Positions 1 to 5,419 of a stretch of DNA of 9,362 nt are shown here, piece by piece. A program made the position numbers and the translations under genes. Source of the DNA: Gemmatimonadota bacterium (lineage in GTDB: Bacteria; Gemmatimonadota; Gemmatimonadetes; Longimicrobiales; Gaopeijiaceae); the NCBI GenBank assembly GCA_003567615.1, contig PWZC01000005.1:1-9362 (forward strand). Direction: 5' to 3'. How positions within the stretch are numbered: the stretch's first letter is position 1; each line of letters opens with the position of its first letter. The notes beneath the pieces are model-generated. The model saw nothing but the letters and a program-made list of their open reading frames with translations. It did no database searches and was not told where the DNA came from.

Positions 1-1029
1 CTCCGGACCGCCGTCTTTCCGGAGCCCGAGGTGGAGCGCGTGCGACGCCAGCGGCTGGCGGCCATCCGGCAGCGTCGGATGGACCCGGGGCAGTCGGCCT
101 CCGACGAATTGAACCGGACCCTTTTTCCCGAGGATCATCCGTACCATCGGGGCTTGTCCGGAGAGGTGGAGAGCGTGGAGGCCATGGAGCGCGACGAGGT
201 GGTGGCCTTTGCCGAGCGGCGATACCGCCCCGACCGGGGCGCATTCATCCTGGTGGGGGATCTGGCGGCGGACCAGGTTCGGGGGGCGGTTGATCGGCAT
301 CTGGCCGGTTGGGTGGGCTCGGTGGTCCCGTCCGCTACCCCTGCGGAGGTACCGGGCCGCGACTCGCGCCCGGTGGTCCTGGTCCATCGGCCGGGGGCCG
401 TGCAGTCCGAGATCCGCATCGGCCAGGTCGGGCCCTCCCGAAGTCTGGAGGGTGAGGCGGAGTTGGAAGTGGGCAACGCGGTGCTGGGCGGATCGTTCAC
501 CAGCCGGCTGAACCTGAACCTCCGGGAGAAGCATGGCTTCACCTACGGCGTCCGGTCCGGCTTCGCCCGCCGTCGCCATGGCGGGGTCTTCTCCATCGGC
601 ACTGCGGTCCAGACCGAGGTGACGGTGGCCGCGCTCCAGGAAGCCCTCTTCGAGTTCCGGCGGTTCATGGCCCACGGACCGGAGGAGGATGAAGTGCGCC
701 AGGCTCGGGATTACCTGGCCGGGGTCTTCCCTCTGCGGATGGAGACGGCCCCCCAACTGGCGGCTCGCATGGCCGAACTCCACATCTTCGGACTCCCCCT
801 GGACTACCATCACGGATACCGTGACCGCATCCGGGCGGTAACGCCCGAGTCCATCCATGGGGTGTTGGCCCCGATCCTGGATCCGGAGCAGGCGGCCATC
901 GTGGTGGTGGGTGACGCCGACGAGCTGCAGGCTCCGCTGGAGGCGCTGGGACTCGGGGTGGTGGAGGTACGGAACGGGGGAGCGGACCTGGAAGACGGGG
1001 GCACGGCCTCCGGGGGGGGGTCCCCATGA
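1..1029 (+). CDS. M16 family (insulinase-like) zinc peptidase or peptidase-like protein, C-terminal part; 5' end outside window
   Basis: The frame is open from base 1, so the gene starts upstream; the GTG at 31 is almost certainly internal. The visible part (342 residues) carries the second-domain hallmark of M16 proteins at 487-546: GGSFTSRL, then NLREKHGFTYG, with the Arg and Tyr that help form the active site in two-domain and heterodimeric M16B enzymes. A repeated-domain junction is seen earlier (the RRYRPDRGAFILVGDL segment near 217-261), the usual end of the first M16 domain. The metal-binding HxxEH motif would lie upstream and is not visible, so whether this is an active peptidase or the inactive partner of a pair cannot be decided. 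These enzymes act as clam-shell chambers on short or unfolded peptides, often in the periplasm. The last 15 or so residues are Gly/Glu-rich, include a G9 DNA run, and overlap the Nudix gene by four bases (ATGA), so the two are likely translationally coupled. Family assignment is firm; substrate is unknown. Confidence 0.9.
   Translation, partial: LRTAVFPEPEVERVRRQRLAAIRQRRMDPGQSASDELNRTLFPEDHPYHRGLSGEVESVEAMERDEVVAFAERRYRPDRGAFILVGDLAADQVRGAVDRHLAGWVGSVVPSATPAEVPGRDSRPVVLVHRPGAVQSEIRIGQVGPSRSLEGEAELEVGNAVLGGSFTSRLNLNLREKHGFTYGVRSGFARRRHGGVFSIGTAVQTEVTVAALQEALFEFRRFMAHGPEEDEVRQARDYLAGVFPLRMETAPQLAARMAELHIFGLPLDYHHGYRDRIRAVTPESIHGVLAPILDPEQAAIVVVGDADELQAPLEALGLGVVEVRNGGADLEDGGTASGGGSP
1012..1020 (+). 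repeat. Homopolymer run of nine G at the peptidase/Nudix junction
   Basis: Nine consecutive G encode Gly-Gly-Gly four codons before the end of the peptidase and end five bases before the Nudix ATG at 1026. It may act as a purine-rich ribosome binding site for the Nudix gene, since no better Shine-Dalgarno sequence is seen there. It is also a potential polymerase or ribosome slippage site. Confidence 0.85.
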
Positions 1030-1724
1030 GTGGGCAGCCGGATGTGGAGGAGTGGATGGAGCTGACCCGGGAGTTTCGCCTCGCGGGTCCCGACGAAGCG
1101 GCGCCCGGGGAGTCGGGTCGCCTCTCCCGGACTCCCGTCCACCGTGGGCGGGTGGTCCGTCTCGGCATTGATGAGGTGCGTTTTCCGGACGGAAGCACGG
1201 GAGAGCTGGAGCTGATCCGCCACCGTGGGGCTTCGGCGGTGCTTCCCCTCCTCGACCCTCTACCCCATCCCGACCCCCGTATCGTCCTGCTTCGTCAGTA
1301 TCGCTACGCCGCCGGCGGATTTCTCTACGAGGTGCCGGCAGGAGTTCCCGACAACGACCATGAAACGTGGGAGGAGTGCGGCCGCCGTGAGCTGACCGAG
1401 GAGACCGGGTACCGGGCGCGGGAATTCCGCTACCTCACGGCCATCTTCACGACCCCGGGATTCACCGACGAGGTGATCCATCTCTTTGCGGCCTCCGGCC
1501 TGGAGGCAGGGGAGTCGGAGCTGGACGAGGACGAGTTCCTGGAGGGGGGGTGCCTTCCTCTCTCCCGAGCTGTGGACGCGGTATATCGGGGGGAGGTGGC
1601 CGATGCCAAGACCGTGACGACCCTCCTCTTCGCCCACGCCTTCCTGCACCGGGCCTGGGATGACCACCGCCCGGTGCCGCCCCGCCCCCCTGTCCCCTGG
1701 GATGGAGAAGAACCGTCCTCCTGA
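1026..1724 (+). CDS. Nudix hydrolase, ADP-ribose pyrophosphatase type
   Basis: The 232-residue product hydrolyses a nucleoside diphosphate linked to another group, most likely ADP-ribose to AMP and ribose 5-phosphate, in the cytoplasm with Mg2+. The Nudix box is at residues 106-129, with the catalytic RELTEETG intact. Typical ADP-ribose pyrophosphatase context surrounds it: LLRQYRYAAGGFLYEVPAG before the box, and a proline (P144, in FTTPGF) 16 residues after the box glycine, a known marker of this subfamily. One oddity is that six residues, not five, separate the first Gly (G106) from the first Glu (E113) of the box. The first 40 residues are acidic and poorly conserved-looking, and the last 20 are Pro-rich. 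The ATG overlaps the stop of the upstream peptidase, which suggests coupled translation. A later start is possible but would remove only the unconserved N-terminus. Other Nudix substrates such as sugar nucleotides cannot be excluded. Confidence 0.9.
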   Translation: MSGQPDVEEWMELTREFRLAGPDEAAPGESGRLSRTPVHRGRVVRLGIDEVRFPDGSTGELELIRHRGASAVLPLLDPLPHPDPRIVLLRQYRYAAGGFLYEVPAGVPDNDHETWEECGRRELTEETGYRAREFRYLTAIFTTPGFTDEVIHLFAASGLEAGESELDEDEFLEGGCLPLSRAVDAVYRGEVADAKTVTTLLFAHAFLHRAWDDHRPVPPRPPVPWDGEEPSS

Positions 1725-1784
1725 GAGGACACGGCATGGCGGTCGGGGTGGGGAAATCCCTGCCGGATCGGCGCAATCGTTTCT

Positions 1785-1809
1785 GGAACACTTCCTGCAA
1801 CTATCTCTT
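1785..1809 (+). promoter_or_regulatory. Possible ECF-type promoter before the sigma factor gene
   Basis: A GGAAC element (1785-1789), the usual -35 core of many ECF sigma factors, is followed about 16 bases later by TCTCTT, which could serve as a -10 element. It lies about 100 bases before the sigma start, in the only intergenic stretch available, and would fit autoregulation. GGAAC is short and common in such GC-rich DNA, so this is tentative. The element also forms a small GGAA-CAC-TTCC inverted repeat. Confidence 0.3.
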
Positions 1810-1840
1810 GGCAGGAGGCCGGGAGCGGTCTCCACGCCGG

Positions 1841-1859
1841 CGGGAGGGCAGGCCTCCCG
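1841..1859 (+). other. Short hairpin in the leader of the sigma factor gene
   Basis: A perfect 7-base stem, CGGGAGG (1841-1847) with CCTCCCG (1853-1859) and a five-base loop, sits 26 bases before the sigma start codon. It has no T run and is not a terminator of the usual kind. It could be a leader structure or chance in GC-rich DNA. The rest of the 1725-1885 gap holds the possible promoter at 1785 and the ribosome binding site at 1873. Confidence 0.3.
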
Positions 1860-1872
1860 GGAAGGGAAGTCC

Positions 1873-1880
1873 AAGGGGGA
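1873..1880 (+). promoter_or_regulatory. Ribosome binding site that sets the sigma factor start
   Basis: AAGGGGGA lies five bases before the ATG at 1886. It supports this start over the in-frame ATG at 1736, whose extra 50 residues look like translated leader (Arg/Gly/Pro-rich, no domain). Confidence 0.65.
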
Positions 1881-1885
1881 ATTCC

Positions 1886-2536
1886 ATGGCAGCCAACGCA
1901 ATCGACACGCAGACCCAGGGTCACCGGACGACGCCGGTCCGGATTACCCGTGAGGAGTTGGATTCACTCACCGACAGCCAGGTGGTTCAGAGCTTCCTGG
2001 ATGGGCAGGAGCGCGCCTTCGGGGAGCTGGTGGACCGCTACGACAACCGGCTTCTGAACTTCGTCTACCGAACGGTGGGCGACCGGGAGCGGGCGCAGGA
2101 TCTGGTACAGGAGACCTTCGTCCGGGTCTATCGGCACCTCCATCGGTTCGACCAGTCCAAGAAGTTCTCGACCTGGATCTACACGATTGCCTCGAACCTG
2201 GCCAAGAACGAGCTCCGGAACCGGTCCCGGAATCCGCTGGTGCTCTTTCAGACCATCAAGAAGAATTGGGACGCGGATCATCGCCCACTGGAGTGGGAAG
2301 ACGAGAAGCTGAAGCCGGACGATCTCTTCCGGAAGCGTCACGTGAAGGATGTGGTGGAGAAGGCTGTGAAGGAGTTGCCCGAGCATCACCGACTGGTCTT
2401 CGTGCTCCGTGAACTGGAGGGGAAGACGTACGAGGAGATCGCCGAGATCACCGATACGAATCTGGGCACGGTGAAGAGCCGGCTGAATCGGGCGCGGAAC
2501 AACTTTGCCCGAATCGTGGCACCCATGGTGGACTGA
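1886..2536 (+). CDS. ECF (sigma-70 group 4, RpoE-like) RNA polymerase sigma factor
   Basis: The 216-residue product directs RNA polymerase to a set of stress or envelope promoters. Region 2 spans about residues 42-112: AFGELVDRYDNRLLNFVYR, the polymerase-clamp and -10 contact segment DLVQETFVRVYRHLHRF (72-88), and FSTWIYTIASNLAKNELRNR (94-113). Region 4 spans about 155-210 with a helix-turn-helix, LEGKTYEEIAEITDTNLGTV then KSRLNRAR, for -35 recognition. There is no region 1 or 3, as expected for an ECF factor. The N-terminus has about 30 polar residues before region 2, and the linker (114-154) is charged. Start chosen at 1886 because of its ribosome binding site; an in-frame ATG at 1736 would add 50 unlikely residues. 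A strong terminator follows 55 bases after the stop, so it may be transcribed alone, while its probable anti-sigma lies just beyond. The subgroup within the ECF families cannot be set by eye. Confidence 0.95.
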   Translation: MAANAIDTQTQGHRTTPVRITREELDSLTDSQVVQSFLDGQERAFGELVDRYDNRLLNFVYRTVGDRERAQDLVQETFVRVYRHLHRFDQSKKFSTWIYTIASNLAKNELRNRSRNPLVLFQTIKKNWDADHRPLEWEDEKLKPDDLFRKRHVKDVVEKAVKELPEHHRLVFVLRELEGKTYEEIAEITDTNLGTVKSRLNRARNNFARIVAPMVD

Positions 2537-2590
2537 CCTGGTCCACGGCGGCGGCCCGGCCCACTCCCCCTTGGTGGTGCCGTCCGCCCT

Positions 2591-2627
2591 CGCCCCCACC
2601 GGAGAAAGGTCTCCGGTGGGGGCGTTT
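2591..2627 (+). terminator. Strong intrinsic terminator after the sigma factor gene
   Basis: A perfect 15-base-pair stem pairs CGCCCCCACCGGAGA (2591-2605) with its exact complement (2610-2624), closed by a four-base AAGG loop and followed by TTTCGCATT. The T run is short, as is common in high-GC genomes. It should end the sigma transcript. Confidence 0.85.
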
Positions 2628-2652
2628 CGCATTCAGGGCATTCTCGGAGGCA

Positions 2653-2682
2653 GGAACCCCCCGATGGCATTGCCAGTATGAC
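2653..2682 (+). promoter_or_regulatory. Possible promoter for the anti-sigma factor gene
   Basis: A GGAACC element (2653-2658) lies just after the terminator, with AGTATGA (2675-2681) about 17 bases further on as a candidate -10. The terminator makes some promoter in 2630-2770 likely, and a GGAAC core here matches the one before the sigma gene. The -10 parts of the two sites do not match each other well, so this is weak. Confidence 0.25.
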
Positions 2683-2686
2683 AACC

Positions 2687-2720
2687 GGGACCGGGGTGGT
2701 CCCGGGGCGCATCGGCGCCC
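2687..2720 (+). other. Two adjacent small hairpins in the anti-sigma leader
   Basis: GGGACC (2687-2692) pairs with GGTCCC (2698-2703) around a five-base loop. One base later GGGCGC (2705-2710) pairs with GCGCCC (2715-2720) around ATCG. Both stems are perfect. They lie 50-85 bases before the anti-sigma start and have no T run. They could structure the leader RNA, or be chance in GC-rich DNA. Confidence 0.4.
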
Positions 2721-2755
2721 TCATCCGGACCTCCCCGCTCGATTGATTCCCGACT

Positions 2756-2761
2756 GAGGTG
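2756..2761 (+). promoter_or_regulatory. Ribosome binding site that sets the anti-sigma start
   Basis: GAGGTG lies nine bases before the ATG at 2771. It overlaps the alternative in-frame GTG at 2759, which therefore has no room for its own site. Confidence 0.6.
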
Positions 2762-2770
2762 TGCCGGTCC

Positions 2771-3340
2771 ATGACATGCGATGACTTCCTAGCGCGCTAC
2801 TCCGATCTCCAGGACGACGCGGTTCCGGATCGGGACCGGGAGGAGCTTCGTGCGCATCTACGTGGTTGCGAATCGTGCGGAAAGTACGACGCAGCGGTAC
2901 GAAGGGGTGTGGGTATCCTGAACGGAATGCCTCCGCTCCAGGTTCGCGAGGATTTCCGGGAGCGGGTCCTCCACTCCGTCTACTCCATGGAGGAACGGGA
3001 ACGACTCCGTCGATTCCGACCCCATGCGGCCAGCGGCGGAGGGGCCATGGCCCTGGTGGCTGCGGCGGTCCTCGTGGTGGTGGCAGTCTGGACGCCCAAC
3101 CTCTGGGAGCGGACGCCGTCGGTGGAACTACCGGTGCTGGTGGTGCAGGGGCCCGATACGGTGGCGGAGGGTCTCCCCTACGTGCTCGGTCCGGCCCCTG
3201 TGGGGCTTACGGGCCCCGCCATTCCCCCACTGATGGTGGACGGGGATCTCTGGTCCGGTTCGAACGTCCTTCTCTACGAGCACTCTCCCCTCTATCATCG
3301 TTACCGGAATCCCGCCCTGGTGAGGGCTGGGCTGCACTGA
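2771..3340 (+). CDS. Membrane-anchored zinc-finger (ZAS/zf-HC2-type) anti-sigma factor
   Basis: The 189-residue protein has the plan of a ZAS anti-sigma factor. A cytoplasmic N-terminal domain (1-88) opens with MTCDDFLARYSDLQDD and carries a probable zinc set C3, H29, C33, C36 (AHLRGCESCGKY). One transmembrane helix follows at about 91-108 (GAMALVAAAVLVVVAVW), then an outer domain of about 80 residues that is rich in Pro and Val and that I do not recognise. Such proteins bind the neighbouring ECF sigma and hold it off RNA polymerase until a signal, often envelope or redox stress, releases it. Its position right after the ECF gene supports that pairing. Unusually, a terminator and 234 bases separate the two genes, so expression is probably not simply coupled. 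ATG at 2771 is chosen over GTG at 2759 by its ribosome binding site and because MTC is the usual family start. No terminator is seen in the 44 bases before holA, so read-through is possible. Confidence 0.88.
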   Translation: MTCDDFLARYSDLQDDAVPDRDREELRAHLRGCESCGKYDAAVRRGVGILNGMPPLQVREDFRERVLHSVYSMEERERLRRFRPHAASGGGAMALVAAAVLVVVAVWTPNLWERTPSVELPVLVVQGPDTVAEGLPYVLGPAPVGLTGPAIPPLMVDGDLWSGSNVLLYEHSPLYHRYRNPALVRAGLH

Positions 3341-3384
3341 TCCGGCCCCGCTCCGCCTCCGTTCCCCCTGCACGGTAGGCGAAC

Positions 3385-4389
3385 GTGATCCCCAAGGACC
3401 TCCGTCGCGCCCTCGGTTCGGACCCCGGGGGCGTATTCTATCTTCATGGAGAGGACGAATTCCGAAAGGGCGAGGCGGCCTCGGCCCTGGTGGGTGCCCA
3501 CCTGGACGAAGCGACAAGGGATTTCAACCTGGACCGTTTGCGGGGCTCGGAGTTGGATTCTGAGACGTTGGCGGCGCGACTGGGCACGCCCCCCATGATG
3601 GCGGAGTGGCGGGTGATCGAGATCCGGGAGACGGAGGGGCTGGCCGGCTCGTCACGGATGCGGGATCTCCTGCTCGACGCGGTTCGGACCCCTCCACCGG
3701 GGCTCGCCCTGATCCTGGTCTGTACCGTCCCTGCCCGTTCCTCGGCCCGTTTCTACCGGGATCTGGCCAAGCTGGCCCGATCCGTGGAGTTCCGGGCCGT
3801 GGGACAGGATGATCTTCCGGGATGGCTCATGGAGTGGGCCTCGGAGCGCCACGGACGGACCCTGGAGTTGGAGGCGGCGCGGGCCATGGCGGCCGGGGTG
3901 GGGAATGATCTGGCCATCCTGGCCCAGGAGCTGGCGAAGCTGGACGCGGTGGCGGCGGAGGGGGAGTCCATTACCATCGGGCACGTGGAGGCGGCCGGGA
4001 CGCGGGTTCCCCGGCAGGATCGGTGGGGATGGTTCGATCTGGTGGGGAAGCGTCGGTTCCCTGAGGCGCTGGATGGCCTTCACACCCTCGTACACAACGG
4101 GGAGTCGGGGGTGGGCCTGACCATCGGGTTGGCGACCCACATGCTTCGCCTCGGTGTCGCCGTCCACGGAGGCCAGCGGGCCCTGGAGTCGGCCCTCCCG
4201 GCCCGGCAACGTTGGCTCGCGCGCTCTTCTGCGGCGCAGGCCCGGGGGTGGACGCCGGCGGAGGTGGAGGAGGCCGTAGAAGGCCTTCTGGAGGTGGATC
4301 AGCTCCTCAAGTCGAGTCCGCTGTCGGATCTTCATCACCTGGAGAGCTGGCTCCTGGCCCGTATGTGCCGGGCGAAGGAGGGGGCGTGA
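3385..4389 (+). CDS. holA: DNA polymerase III, delta subunit (clamp loader)
   Basis: The 334-residue product is the delta subunit of the clamp loader, the subunit that opens the beta sliding clamp so it can be placed on DNA in replication. Length and motif order match the family: YLHGEDEFRKGEA (19-31), the beta-contacting region with DFNLDRL (46-52), PPMMAEWRVIEIRE (69-82), the LPGWLMEWASERHGRTLELEA stretch in two parts near 144-164, GNDLAILAQELAKL (173-186), and WFDLVGKRRFPEAL (216-229) opening the C-terminal collar domain. It has no Walker A motif, as expected for delta. The start is GTG with only a weak site (GGTAGG, 3374-3379). The stop TGA shares its last A with the ATG of the next gene, so the SPOR protein is probably translated by coupling. 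It could be cotranscribed with the anti-sigma, since the 44-base gap shows no terminator. Confidence 0.93.
   Translation: MIPKDLRRALGSDPGGVFYLHGEDEFRKGEAASALVGAHLDEATRDFNLDRLRGSELDSETLAARLGTPPMMAEWRVIEIRETEGLAGSSRMRDLLLDAVRTPPPGLALILVCTVPARSSARFYRDLAKLARSVEFRAVGQDDLPGWLMEWASERHGRTLELEAARAMAAGVGNDLAILAQELAKLDAVAAEGESITIGHVEAAGTRVPRQDRWGWFDLVGKRRFPEALDGLHTLVHNGESGVGLTIGLATHMLRLGVAVHGGQRALESALPARQRWLARSSAAQARGWTPAEVEEAVEGLLEVDQLLKSSPLSDLHHLESWLLARMCRAKEGA
4375..4381 (+). promoter_or_regulatory. Ribosome binding site for the SPOR-domain gene, inside holA
   Basis: AAGGAGG, a full Shine-Dalgarno sequence, lies seven bases before the ATG at 4389. It fixes this start and argues against the in-frame upstream ATG at 4212, which would add 59 Gly/Pro-rich residues read out of frame across holA. 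Confidence 0.85.
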
Positions 4390-5402
4390 TGGTGAAGGCC
4401 GCCTCTCGCCTCGGTTCTCTCCGGCTCCGATCCGGCGCTCGGCCGCCGCGGCGGTGCCTGGGCATCGCGTCGGTCCTGGCGCTGGTCTTCCTGCTCATGG
4501 GGCCGGGGGCCGGACCCCTGCCGGGCTGGGTCGGAGGGGGTGCGTTGGCCGCCCAGGACGCCCTGGATCGGGTCGAGGCACTCCTGGACGCCGGCCGGTA
4601 CGGGTCGGCCCGGACAACGTTGGAATCCTGGTGGAACGCCCACGACGGCACCCCACCCCGGACGCTTCTGGCCCGGGGACTCTGGCTGAGGGCGCTCCTG
4701 ACGGTGGATCCCTCCCTGGCCGAACCGGAGTATCGGCGGCTGGTGGTGGAGTTTCCCGGGTCGGAGATGGCGGAGGAGTCTCTTCTTCGGCTGGCCAGGA
4801 GTGCCGAGTTCGCCGGGGACGTGGCCGGAGCACAGAGGTACCTCCAGATCCTTCTTCGGGACTACCCGGCGAGTCCCCACCGGGTGGAAGCCCGGGGTTT
4901 GCAGGAGGAACTGGCCGCCCGACCCACTCGCCAGCCTGGACCTGACCGGACCCCGGCCCTTGAGCCGGAACCGGAGCCGGAGCCCCTGCCCGAGCCCGAG
5001 CCCGAACCCGAACCGGAACCGACCCCCGAGCCGGAACCGACCCCCGAGCCCGAACCGGAACCGACCCCCGAGCCGGAACCCGAACCTGCGGACACCGCAG
5101 CCGCCCAGCCGCCCACCGATGACGCCGGTGGGGCTCTGCCTGGGCCGGAGGCCGGGGACTGGGCTGTCCAGTTGGCGGCCTACACCTCGCGGGACGACGC
5201 TTCCAGTCTTCTGGACCGCCTCCGCGCTGCAGGGTGGGAGCCCCGTCTGGTGCGGGTGGAAGGGGCTGACTTCGTCCGGGTGCGCCTGGGTGTCTTCCCA
5301 AACCGCGACGAGGCCGCGGAACTGGCCCGGACGCTGGATGCCCAGGGCTTCGACACCTTCCTGGTCGACAACCGGGCGCTGGAGCGCCCCCTTGATCCCT
5401 GA
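4389..5402 (+). CDS. SPOR-domain envelope protein with N-terminal signal/anchor, TPR-like region and Glu-Pro repeat linker
   Basis: The 337-residue protein has four parts. A basic N-terminus (1-23) leads into a hydrophobic segment at about 24-40 (LGIASVLALVFLLMGPG), a signal peptide or anchor; an AAQD sequence at 54-57 could be the end of a cleaved signal. Residues 57-177 form helices like TPR/YbgF-type repeats (YGSARTTLESWW; AEPEYRRLVVEFPGSEMAEE; GDVAGAQRYLQILLRDYPAS). Residues 192-233 are an almost pure Glu-Pro/Thr-Pro linker, like the stiff periplasm-spanning linkers of TonB. Residues 256-326 are a SPOR domain (DWAVQLAAYTSRDDASSL through FVRVRLGVFPNRDEA to FDTFLV), which in characterised proteins binds denuded glycan strands of peptidoglycan at the division site. 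A role at the cell wall or in division follows by inference. The start overlaps the holA stop and a Cu-ATPase gene follows 17 bases later, so it is probably in an operon whose other members have unrelated jobs. Domain calls are firm; the exact function is unknown. Confidence 0.88.
   Translation: MVKAASRLGSLRLRSGARPPRRCLGIASVLALVFLLMGPGAGPLPGWVGGGALAAQDALDRVEALLDAGRYGSARTTLESWWNAHDGTPPRTLLARGLWLRALLTVDPSLAEPEYRRLVVEFPGSEMAEESLLRLARSAEFAGDVAGAQRYLQILLRDYPASPHRVEARGLQEELAARPTRQPGPDRTPALEPEPEPEPLPEPEPEPEPEPTPEPEPTPEPEPEPTPEPEPEPADTAAAQPPTDDAGGALPGPEAGDWAVQLAAYTSRDDASSLLDRLRAAGWEPRLVRVEGADFVRVRLGVFPNRDEAAELARTLDAQGFDTFLVDNRALERPLDP
4962..5087 (+). repeat. Tandem coding repeat for the Glu-Pro/Thr-Pro linker
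   Basis: About 126 bases are built from six-base GAR/CCN units. They include three near-identical longer copies around CCGACCCCCGAGCC, starting at 5019, 5037 and 5061 (spacing 18 and 24 bases). The linker length could vary by slippage in multiples of six bases without loss of frame. On the other strand it reads as Gly-Ser repeats, which explains the open frames there. Confidence 0.85.
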
Positions 5403-5419
5403 ATTCCCGGCAGATCTTC

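Noticed and set aside
1736..1885. In-frame 50-residue N-terminal extension of the sigma factor from ATG 1736
   Set aside because: It is Arg/Gly/Pro-rich with no domain and would cover the probable promoter and leader. The ATG at 1886 has a good ribosome binding site.
4212..4388. Upstream extension of the SPOR protein from ATG 4212
   Set aside because: The added residues are Gly/Pro-rich and come from the shifted reading of holA. The ATG at 4389 has a full Shine-Dalgarno sequence and a following hydrophobic signal.
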